Assembly (NCBI GenBank): GCA_013399855.1 | Contig: VXAY01004289.1 | Span: forward strand, 963,330 to 1,027,329 | DNA: 64,000 nucleotides | Reading direction: 5' to 3' | Origin: Oxyruncus cristatus | Taxonomy: Eukaryota; Chordata; Aves; Passeriformes; Cotingidae | Shown: positions 52,038 to 64,000 of the stretch, one piece after another | Layout of the letters: every line of letters starts with the position of its first letter | Numbering within the stretch: the stretch's first letter is position 1 | Translations under genes and position numbers: made by a program | The notes under the pieces: model-generated | The model's database searches: none | What the model saw: only the letters and a program-made list of their open reading frames with translations | Told to the model about the DNA's origin: nothing

Positions 52038-54925
52038 CAGGGCAGCTCTGCCCCGGGGACAGCCCCTGGGCACTCCCTGTGGCAGTAACCTGCTCGCTAG
52101 GTACTCCCCGGAGTTAGCAACCCTTAGCTTCTCACCTCTCTGTCCTCTCGGTATGATTCTGTTTACATCTCACTCTTGAAATGCACTTTGGAACAAGGGG
52201 GGCATTGCAGTGGCCCCCAGGGCTGGGGGCTTGGGGCTGGTTTTGATTATAAACACATCTCTCCAGAGTTAGTGATGCTCCACGGCACAGAGTCCACTGG
52301 ATTGGGCTGGGGAAGTGGAGCTGCTTGAAGTGAGGAGAAGGGCTGTGTTCTGGTCAGGCTGGGCTGTGGCTCAGCCTGGTGTGTTCAGGGATATGACTCT
52401 CGGGATGTGCAGGAGCTGTGGTTCTGCTTGGAAACACTTGTGGAGCTGGTGTTTGCCCTGGGGATGATTCTTTTTCCCCCTGGGGCCCTGTTGGGGGGTG
52501 TTCCAGGGCAGAGCCCCACGTCAGGTCACAGAAACAAATTCACGTCCTTCATTTGACCACTGCAAATTGCACCTGTGACACAGGTGGGGATGATCCCACA
52601 CAAATCCAAACCATGGCTGCTGCACGCTGTGTCTGTCTGGGGTCAGGTGTGTGTACAGCAGAGATACACACAGGCACTCCCTGAGCCTGAGGACAGAGCA
52701 GAATATATTTAAATTAAAAATTTAAGCAGAGTCTATGATAATATATCTTGTTTCCCAAGAGGGAGGATGAGAGGAACATACTTACTGATGACAGTAGCTG
52801 TAATTCTTCTACATGCAGAGTCTGTAGCCGTACAGGACTGTCCTCCACTCCTGCTGCTTCCCAGGAATACCCAGATCTATCCATACCGAGTTCTGTGCTT
52901 CCCTCAGCATCAACACAGCTGCTTGCTTTGGCTTTAGCTGCAGACCCCCAGATCCTGCTCAGTCCCTGGATGGGTGTGGGCCCCAGGGCAGCTTTCCCCA
53001 GGGACTCCCGTGTGTGACAGTGGTACGTGCTTCCTTCCCACCCTGAGGTTCCCATCTTCCGCGGGGCCAGGCACGGTGGGGCTGTGAGGAGGGCTGGCTT
53101 GCTCAGGGATGATTTCAGTTTGGTCTCCGGGTGGGGTTGGGTGACGAAGGGCTCAGCCATGGGGTGGCATTCTGTGCTGGCTGAACCCACTGTGAAAGCT
53201 TTTGCGTTATATAGAATTAAGTGAAAATTATATATGCAAATAACACGCTTCTATTCCATAGGTGCCAGTATCTACAGTTCAGTTTTAGCACTGGTTTTCC
53301 TTCCTGTCCTGCTGTCCAGCTGTGGCAGTGCTGATGCCATTTCCTGCTTGGTAACTTGTCCACCTTGTTTGTACAGCAATAACCCCGTGGTCCAGAGGGT
53401 CTCAGGGTTCCCAGAGTGTTGGCTGATCCTTTAAAAGGCTGTTTGTTTGTAATTTGGAGTTGTGCCTGGAACTGTGGATAATCTCTTCCCTGCTCCTGTC
53501 TCAGCTGGAAGGACTGTGTGAAGTCACTCAGGCAGAACTTGCCCTTGATGTGGGTAATGTGGAGATGGGCATTATGGATGCACTGCAGGTCTGTCTGATG
53601 TAACCACGTGTCTTTGGATTCAGTCCCTGCATCTGGTGCTTTTAGTGTCAGGATGTGTCAGGAAAAAGCCAGGAGAGGTCCAGCTTGCCTCCTGCACCTC
53701 TGCCCTGCCTAGGGTTCTCTCTGGCCAAGGGAGCCATTGCCTGGACTCAGGGATGCTGGAATGTGCTGGTGGTGGTGTCAGTCGTGCTTCAAAACTCTAT
53801 CAACTTCCAAACGGTTTTTAATCCTTTACTTGAATTCCCATTAAACTCTCAAACCTGCTCTCCCTGGTATTGTCTCATTTTGTGGTCTCGTCTCCATGAG
53901 CTTTGGTGCAGCTGTGCAGTGGGAATCCTAGGAGTTAGGGATGCAGTTTGGAAGGGACCCTAATGACCACACAGTTCCACCCCCTGCCATGGGCAGGGAC
54001 ACCTTCCACTAGCCCAGGTTGCTCCAAGCCCCGTCCAACCTGGCCTTGGACACTTCCAGGGATGGGGCAGCCACAGCTTCTCTGGGCAAGTGGCCTCCCC
54101 ACCCTCACAGGGAAGAGTTTCTTCCCAGTATCCCATCTAACCCTGCCCTCTGGCAGTGGGAAGCCATTCCACCGTCCTGTCGCTCCAGGCCCTTGTCCGC
54201 AGTCCCTCTCCAGCTTTGTTGTGGGCTCTCTTCAGCCAGTTTGGTCAGTCCTGGGTCGTGCTTGGTAGGAGAATGTCCCAAAGCTGCATTTTCCCTGGGT
54301 AGACACCACCTGAAGGAATCCTGAGCTTTTCCTTTTCTCCACACCTTGGTTGTGTCTGGCTGGCAGGTCTCAGGCACTACGAGGGCTCCTGGACTGCTCA
54401 GGATCTGGTGATTTGGGAATGCTGTTCCCTGGGGTGTTTCCCGGGGCAGGACACCGGTGGCAGCGCAGGTGGTGATGGTGACATTGTGCCAGGGCCCTGT
54501 CAGGCAGGGCAGGGCTGTCTGTGAGCTGAGGCGTGTGGGACAGCAGCATCAGCGCTTGGGGGAGCACAAAGTGCTGCTGACATGTGGAAGCAGCCGCTGC
54601 CAAGGGCAGGCTGCCACTGTCCCCTGCCATTCGATCCCTCAATGAGCCCCACCGGGGCCCTGCCAGCCCCGGGGCCACACAAAGCCCCCGATTGTGGCTC
54701 CCGTCGTCCCGCAGGGGGAGCAGGAAGGGCCGCGCCGGGCACTGACAGCAGCACTCCTGGCACACCTGCAGCTCCCGTGAGCCCCTTGGCTGCGAGGCAC
54801 AGGTATTTATGTCTGGTGGATGCACGTTCAGGTTTCCCAGGTGTGCCTGGAGCCGGGATCATGCCCAGTCTGCGCGTGGGCAGGAGGCAGAGCGGTAGCA
54901 GCCGGGTCCTCGCCTGAAGAGGAGG
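52038..54925. other. PGP 3' UTR and PGP-BRICD5 spacer
   Basis: No coding exon was recognised. Possible PGP poly(A) signal ATTAAA at 52,713-52,718. One reverse CR1 copy at 53.94-54.22 kb. The segment 54.6-54.9 kb is GC-rich and leads into the BRICD5 first coding exon, so it probably includes its promoter. Confidence 0.6.
53943..54215 (-). mobile_element. CR1 LINE fragment (3' end, reverse)
   Basis: Reads gcagtttggaagggacccta, ccctgccatgggcagggaca, ggttgctccaagccccgtcc and tccagggatggggcagccac. Intergenic between PGP and BRICD5. Confidence 0.94.
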
Positions 54926-58434
<3,509 letters not shown>

Positions 58435-58801
58435 GTGCTGAGCCGTGGACGCCCTCTTGCTGCCCTACATACTTGAACGGGATTCCTGAAAAGCCTCCGA
58501 TTTCCACAAGGAAGGTAACACCCACACCATCCCCAGAGCCTCCTGCTGATTTCATGCTGCACCTCAGGAGGGTTTAGAGAAACAAGAGGCCTCTGCTCAG
58601 CACTGGCAGCACAGACACTCCCTGCAGCTCTGCCCCAGGGCTGCCACGTCCGTAGGAATTAGGAGCCCCAGGCCTAGAGGAATCCCAGGGAGCAGCTGGT
58701 GTTCTGGGGCTCCGTGCCCTGTCCAGCATAAGGTGGTTACATTTGTTGGGGTGGTTGGCTCTAGGAGAGCAGCTCTCCAAGTCACTTTGTGGAACACTTT
58801 G

Positions 58802-58807
58802 AATAAA
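58802..58807 (+). terminator. BRICD5 poly(A) signal AATAAA
   Basis: Within tttgaataaaaggattgc, about 370 nt after the BRICD5 stop codon, with GT-rich or T-rich sequence following. Confidence 0.7.
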
Positions 58808-58874
58808 AGGATTGCAAACCAAGAGCTGCCTTTCCTCTTTGCTCAGCCTCTTCCATCACTTAGAAAGTCTCATT

Positions 58875-58880
58875 TTTATT
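58875..58880 (-). terminator. MLST8 poly(A) signal AATAAA (minus strand)
   Basis: TTTATT on the plus strand, about 335 nt past the MLST8 stop codon. Confidence 0.65.
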
Positions 58881-59212
58881 TTTCTCCCACTTTGGGGTAC
58901 AAGAACATACCAAGCTGTCAGCAGCTGATGCCACAGGGATTCCTTCAGCTCAACTGTACCCTTCTCCCTGCAGTGGGATCGTGTCTCCCTGTCCCATTCC
59001 CTCCCTTAGAGGCCACACACATTTCTGCAATGTCCTGCTCAGAGCTGAAGCCTGGTCTCACCCCAGGCAGTTGCAGCTGCTTCTGCCAGGGCCCAAGTCC
59101 TCTCCATCAGGGATGGGATGGGGACAGTGCGTGTCCTGGCTCTGGAGAGAGTCCTTGTCACTGCAAGGCAAGGGGAAACCCACAGAGCTCCTCTCCTTCC
59201 CACACGTGCCTG

Positions 59213-62200
59213 TTATCCCAACACGCTGTCGTTGAAGGCAAGGCAGACCACGGCCTTCTGGTGGCCACTGTACTCCCTCTTGATCTCTCCTGTCTCCACA
59301 CACCAAAGTCTGGCCAGGTTATCAGAGGAGGCTGAAACAAAGAGTGAAAAAAGGAGTGGGGATGTATGGCATTACATTTTAAACTTCTTCTTTTATTATT
59401 ATTATTATTAGAAATAGTTTCCTCTTGCTTCACTCACCACCATCCTTAGGGCTGGTGATGACCAGCAAGCCAGAGCAGCTCAGTGCATTTCTGTATTAAC
59501 TGGGATTTTAATATAGGGCAGTGACTGTGGAAATTACCACAGGTTTGTTTTGAAGGGACAACCATGCTGCACACGGCGAGCAGCACTGATCCCAGATGAG
59601 ACCAACTGCCCACCTGCAGACCTCCTCTCTGGTTTAAACAGGTGTCCCTTGCAGCACAGGCAGAATGCTCCAGGGAGCTCAGCATAACGTGTTGGGGGTG
59701 TGAGCCTGGGTGCTCCCACCCCACCCACACCTGTGCCCAGGTCTGGCAATGTCCCAGCCACGGAACTGGTCAGCACTGTGCTGGGGCAGGCCCAGGTGTC
59801 TCACCTGTGACGATGTACTGGGAGTCCCCGGAGAAGGCACAGTCCCACATCCAGCCCCGAGATGTCTCCCCGGGGTTGTTGCTCTTAATGCTCAGCTCTG
59901 TCATCAGAGAGAAGTTTGAAGTCCTCCAGATCTTGCACGTCTGATCTGCAGAACAGGTAGCCAAGAGCCTGCACAGAGGAGCCATGTGAGGGTGAACTTG
60001 TCAGTCATGCTGTCCACCTACAGGCCTCTGGTCACCATGGGCCTGCCCAGCGATGGCCTGGAGACCTGCCTTCACTGCACTCACTCACATCTCCTTACAC
60101 CTGTATTGTCTGATTTATGAGATTCCAGCTGAACAGACTCCATGAAGGAGCTCACACTTTGCTCCTGGACATCAGCAGTGGGATCCCAGCTGCAGGAACA
60201 GCTCGTGGCTGCAAACCCTGCTCAGCTCAGGGACCATGAGTGGGATGCCACTGAGAGCAACCCCGTGGTAACACATCCCCTCCCCCAAAACCCTGGGGCC
60301 CTGCAGCGTGGAGCCAGCATCAGCCACAGCTGGGGCACAGCTGGAGGCACAGCTGGGCTCTGCCTGCCCGGGAAGGCCGTTTTTCCCGTGGGAGGGAGGA
60401 GAGGGCTGCCCACACTCACGTGGAGTCGGGGCTGAACTTGCACTGCAGGGCGTAGCGATTGTGCGCCGGGATCTTGGTCTTGGGGATCAGCTGCGTCACC
60501 TCCTCGCCGATGCCGCCCGTCAGGTTCCACACGTAGCAGTTTCCCTGTGGAGAGACAGTGGGATCTGTGCCCCCAGCCCCAGCCCGGACGTCCCCGTGCC
60601 GTCGGTGTGGCCGGTCCCCGAGCTCACCGAGCTGTTCACAGCCGCCATGTAACTGGCGTCGGGGTCAATGTGCACGGAATTCACCGACACCTCGGGCTCT
60701 GGGATGAGCTGCTCGTTGTGGTCGGTCTTCAGGTCCCAGATGTGGATGGCACCGCTCTGGTCGCCCACGATCAGCTCTGCCTGCAAGGGAACAGCCCCCC
60801 GTGAGCAGCAGCCCTGAGCTGACACCCTGATCGTGCCCGTGCAGCACCATGGGGAGCCCTGCTCTGCTTTTAAGCATCAGGGTCCTGTTCTGCCTCCTTT
60901 TTCCCCAGCACAGGGCTGTTCCACACACTGGCTGCACGGAGAGCAAGCCAAGTCCTGACTCCTGTTACACTCTGCAAAAGGCTGTTTCCCTTCTCAGAAG
61001 TGTTTGTTAATTTTCTAAACCCCAGAGCACATAGCAGCTGCCTGAATTCCAGAGCTGTTGCACACCTACAGCTCCAAACAAAATCCACAGGAGCCAAGTG
61101 ATTTTCAGCACATCTGAGAGGAAGCATTTAGATGCAGGTTGGCCAGTGAACAACTGAAGCACTCAAGAGTGCACAGATACCTGAAAAACACAATCTGGAG
61201 TGTTTTTTTCTCTCTCTCCCGCCTTCTCAGGGGAAGGACAAGAGCCAGCTGAAGGGCAGAGTCCTGGCTCTGATCCCACGCTCAGAGCAGAAGACAATGC
61301 TGGCATCTCTCCACTCAAACAGGGCTTTATCGACGGCCCTGCGCTGCCCACAACTCCAGCAGAATCCCTAGAGGAGATCAGGTCATCAGGCACAGCTAAT
61401 CCTGGACCTGGGAGTACAGCCTTGTTCTGAGGAACACAAACACCACTGATACATTTACCTGACTGCACAGAAGCCTTTTCTGGGCACGTCAATCCTCAGC
61501 CCCTCTTAGCAGGTGTAAAGTGCAATTCCTAAAGCCATCACGATTTACCCAGGCCATGAGGAATCTCTGGGATAACTGGAGCAGCATCTCTGCAGAGGGA
61601 ATTTCAGAGCCACAGACCTATCTGAAGAAATGCTGCCACCTTTGGACTAATTAACGACGTTCTGCTCAGAAACCAACACTCTGCACCTCAGCAGCATTTT
61701 GGTCAGTGATTATTTCACATCTAAGACCTATGTGCATCAATATTTGTTTTAACATAACATATTCGCACAGCACTGACACTATGGGAGTATTTGGGTAAAG
61801 TATGGTGCAAATAACTGATCTCAAATCTGGTCTGAAATTCCTGATTTGCAAAATTAAACCTTTGCCAAATGAAATGCAAAGGAACACTTCCATTACTCAG
61901 CATTTTACAAAGGTCTGCACTGCCCTGTCTGCAGGCCAACCCACAGCCCTGCAGCCCAGCAGAGTCATTAGCACTGCAATGATCCCTATTGATGTCCCTG
62001 CTAATGCACCACATTCCCTTCAGCCTCATTCCAAGCCCCAGCCCTCCCTCTGCTCAGCAACAGCTGCTGAACCCACTGGTGAATCTCAGCCAAAGGTGAT
62101 GGGAATCGTGGCTGTGGGCCCTGTGATGCTTTTTCTTGCCAGCAGTGCCACCCAAAGCTCCTGGCACCAGCAGCTCGGCCAGGGAGATGGGGTGTGGGAA

Positions 62201-63472
62201 GGAGGCTGCTGCCTGTTCTGCAATGCCACCAAGAGCCTATGGGTCTGTGCCACGAGGAAGGTCACCCACTCCAGACACCCTCCCAAAATCTGCTGCTGGG
62301 ATACAACTCTGCAGCCCCTCAGATTTACCCAGAGCAGCCACAGTAACAACTTGTCCAGAGAAGCTGTGACTGCCTCATCCTTGGAAGTGTCCAAGGCCAG
62401 GTAGGACGGGACTTGGAGCCATCTGGGATAGTAGAAGGTTCCATGACAGGGAGTTGGAACGAGATGAGCTTGAAGATCCCTCCCACAGGCTTCTGTGTGC
62501 TGGGAGCCCATGGAAGGAGCCAGTTTGCTCACCTGGTTGGGGTGCAGGCAGACACAGTTGATGGGAGCGTTCACCTGGAAAATGCGCTGGCACTGGAGGT
62601 TCCGGGACCTGCGACAGACAGGGAAGAAGGGGCGTGTTTGGGAGCCTGAGATCAGCCCCGCAGCCCCAGGACACTGCTGGAGGAGGGACAGGGAAGAAGA
62701 GGTGTGTTTGGGAGCCTGGGATCAGCCCCGCAGCCCCAGGACACTGCTGGAGGAGGGACAGGGAAGAAGAGGTGTGTTTGGGAGCCTGGGATCAGCCCCG
62801 CAGCCCCAGGACACTGCTGGAGGAGGGACAGGGAAGAAGAGGTGTGTTTGGGAGCCTGGGATCAGCCCCGCAGCCCCAGGACACTGCTGGAGGAGGGACA
62901 GGGAAGAAGAGGTGTGTTTGGGAGCCTGGGATCAGCCCCGCAGCCCCAGGACACTGCTGGAGGAGGGGACACCCGTGCCCACCTGAGGTCCCAGATGCGG
63001 GCCATGCAGTCCTCGCCGCCCGTGTACATCCAGCGCCCGTCCTCGTGGAACCCCACCGACGTGATGTTCTTGCTCACGCCGTCGTAGTTGATGACGGGGT
63101 TGGGGTTGTTGGAGTTGAGATCGTACATGCGGATGTGCTGGTACCCTGCAAGCACCGGGCAGGGGGTAGGCGCCGTCCCCGTGCCCGGCGTGCCCGGCGG
63201 GACGGGCGTGCTCACCTGCGGCTGCGATCATGCTCCGGTCCGGCGTGATCTCCAGGGCGTTCACCTGCTGCGGGCGCCGTTAAGGTGGGTACGGAGCATC
63301 AGCCGGGCCCGCCCCGCGGCGCCCCGAGCCCCGGGAAGGATACGGAGTCCTGGTGCTGCACCGTGCGGGTGCAGATGCCGCTGTGCGCCTGCCAGAAGCG
63401 CACGGTGTGGTCGTAGCCGGCCGTGGCCAGGATGACGGGGTCGCTGCCCACCGTGCCCTGGGCCGCGTTCAT
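59213..63472 (-). CDS. MLST8: MTOR-associated protein LST8 homolog, complete, 8 coding exons, 326 aa
   Basis: Beta-propeller subunit shared by mTORC1 and mTORC2; it binds and stabilises the mTOR kinase domain (family knowledge). Exons: 63472-63344, 63267-63216, 63145-62983, 62608-62533, 60780-60628, 60544-60420, 59968-59805, 59331-59213; all GT-AG, phases join, 981 nt including TAA, exactly 326 codons as in human. Seven WD repeats fill the protein, with recognisable strands [120 protein letters not shown] and [20 protein letters not shown]. Ends LAFNDSVLG. Only scattered conservative changes from human are seen. Tail to tail with BRICD5, as in mammals. Intron 3 is almost entirely a 70-bp tandem repeat. 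Confidence 0.97.
59391..59411. repeat. (ATT)n microsatellite
   Basis: About six att units, upstream (in gene direction) of the last MLST8 exon. Confidence 0.9.
62355..62490 (+). mobile_element. CR1 LINE fragment, diverged
   Basis: Reads ccagagaagctgtgactgcc, gtgtccaaggccaggtagga and ttgaagatccctcccaca; the terminal attctg units are missing. In the MLST8 intron just past the exon at 62,533-62,608. Confidence 0.82.
62621..62969. repeat. 70-bp minisatellite, five copies, filling MLST8 intron 3
   Basis: Units start at 62,621, 62,691, 62,761, 62,831 and 62,901. Copies 2-4 look identical; copy 1 differs at a few sites and the last is slightly altered at its end. On the gene strand each unit carries a pyrimidine tract ending CAG (cttccctgtccctcctccag), resembling a 3' splice site. 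Confidence 0.96.
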
Positions 63473-63770
63473 GCTGCCGCCGCGGGGCCCGCTCAGGCCC
63501 CCCGCACTCGCGATGCCGGTGCCGCCGCGCCGCTGACCCCGGCGGGCTGTCTCTGACCCCGGCGGGCTGTCTCTGACCCCGGCGGGCTGTCTCTGACCCC
63601 GGCGGGCTGTCTCTGACCCCGGCGGGACTCCCCCCGCCTCCCTTCCCTGTCCGCCCCCGCTCCCCCTCCTCGGTGCTCCCGGCGCTCCCGGCTCCCTCCC
63701 GGCTCTGCGCATGCGCGCGGAACANAGGGGGGGAGCTCCCAGAGCCCGCGCCAGGGGGCGCTGTGATGGG
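63473..63770 (-). promoter_or_regulatory. MLST8 CpG-rich promoter and 5' UTR
   Basis: CpG-dense sequence immediately upstream of the start codon, containing a 20-bp tandem repeat and, at about 63,713, gcgcatgcgcgcgg, an NRF1-like palindrome. No TATA box was seen. A single N is at 63,725. Confidence 0.75.
63533..63626. repeat. 20-bp tandem repeat, 4.7 copies, 60 bp upstream of the MLST8 ATG
   Basis: Unit ctgaccccggcgggctgtct repeated perfectly at 63,533, 63,553, 63,573 and 63,593, with a partial fifth copy from 63,613. Falls in the presumed 5' UTR or core promoter. Confidence 0.96.
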
Positions 63771-63780
63771 GGAGAGGGAA

Positions 63781-64000
63781 CGGGATGAGGGATAGGGGAT
63801 ATGGGATGTGGGGCATGGGATATGGGACAGGGGATATCTGATGTGGGATATGGGAGATGGGACACACACTGGGAACCGGGTACACACCGGGCACGGGCCA
63901 TATACTGGGCATGGGACACACCGGGCACGGGGCACACACTGCACACGGGGTACCCAATGGGCACGGAGCACAGACGGGACACACACCGGGCACACGCGGG
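63781..64000. repeat. Degenerate short-period repeats at the right edge
   Basis: 63,781-63,870 is made of gggatatgggatgtgggg-like units. 63,870-64,000 is made of acacaccgggcacgggg-like units. Both probably continue beyond the window. No gene is seen. Confidence 0.8.

Larger units (their letters stand above)
58435..59212. other. Convergent BRICD5-MLST8 3' ends
   Basis: No coding exon. BRICD5 poly(A) signal AATAAA at 58,802-58,807 on the plus strand. MLST8 signal AATAAA on the minus strand at 58,880-58,875. Otherwise unique 3' UTR sequence. Confidence 0.75.

Noticed and set aside
62621..62969. Regular repeat array that superficially resembles a CRISPR
   Set aside because: Units are 70 bp with no unique spacers, inside an intron of a vertebrate gene; a minisatellite.
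62495..63248. Repetitive open frames across the 70-bp array on the plus strand
   Set aside because: 70 is not a multiple of three, so the frame shifts between copies and each frame repeats the same low-value peptide. They run antisense to MLST8.

Overview
The window is vertebrate nuclear DNA, almost certainly from a bird. Five things show this: split genes with GT-AG introns; vertebrate-type proteins; CpG-rich promoters; about twenty truncated copies of the CR1 LINE, the dominant avian retrotransposon; and compact, GC-rich gene spacing typical of an avian microchromosome. There are no prokaryotic features.

Six protein-coding genes are supported, and exon phases were checked by hand for each. 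(1) GRID2IP (delphilin), minus strand, 28,317 down to 121: 17 coding exons, with the 3' end beyond the left edge. (2) ZDHHC4, plus strand, 33,384-40,129: 6 coding exons, 347 aa. (3) E4F1, minus strand, 50,147-41,753: 14 coding exons, about 752 aa. (4) PGP (phosphoglycolate phosphatase), plus strand, visible from 50,842 to 52,037, with most of exon 1 lost in an assembly gap. (5) BRICD5, plus strand, 54,926-58,434: 6 coding exons, 227 aa. (6) MLST8, minus strand, 63,472-59,213: 8 coding exons, 326 aa.

Layout: 0-28 kb is GRID2IP, mostly intron. 28-33 kb is the divergent GRID2IP/ZDHHC4 interval. 33-40 kb is ZDHHC4. 40.1-41.75 kb is a tail-to-tail junction with E4F1. E4F1 and PGP are head to head around a CpG-rich promoter at about 50.0-50.5 kb. 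BRICD5 follows PGP and meets MLST8 tail to tail at about 58.8 kb. The MLST8 promoter and two tandem repeats close the window. GRID2IP-ZDHHC4 matches human 7p22.1 and E4F1-PGP-BRICD5-MLST8 matches human 16p13.3, so the 40.1-41.75 kb interval is a synteny junction between two human blocks.

The genes do not form a pathway. GRID2IP is a synaptic scaffold, ZDHHC4 a protein palmitoyltransferase, E4F1 a zinc-finger regulator, PGP a metabolite-repair phosphatase, BRICD5 a small BRICHOS membrane protein, and MLST8 a TOR-complex subunit. I found no previously undescribed system. The most interesting points are an extra PDZ-like module in GRID2IP, six GTTAC elements spaced about 11 bp apart between E4F1 and PGP, an MLST8 intron built almost entirely of a 70-bp repeat carrying decoy splice sites, and assembly gaps or an N that break GRID2IP, PGP and E4F1.
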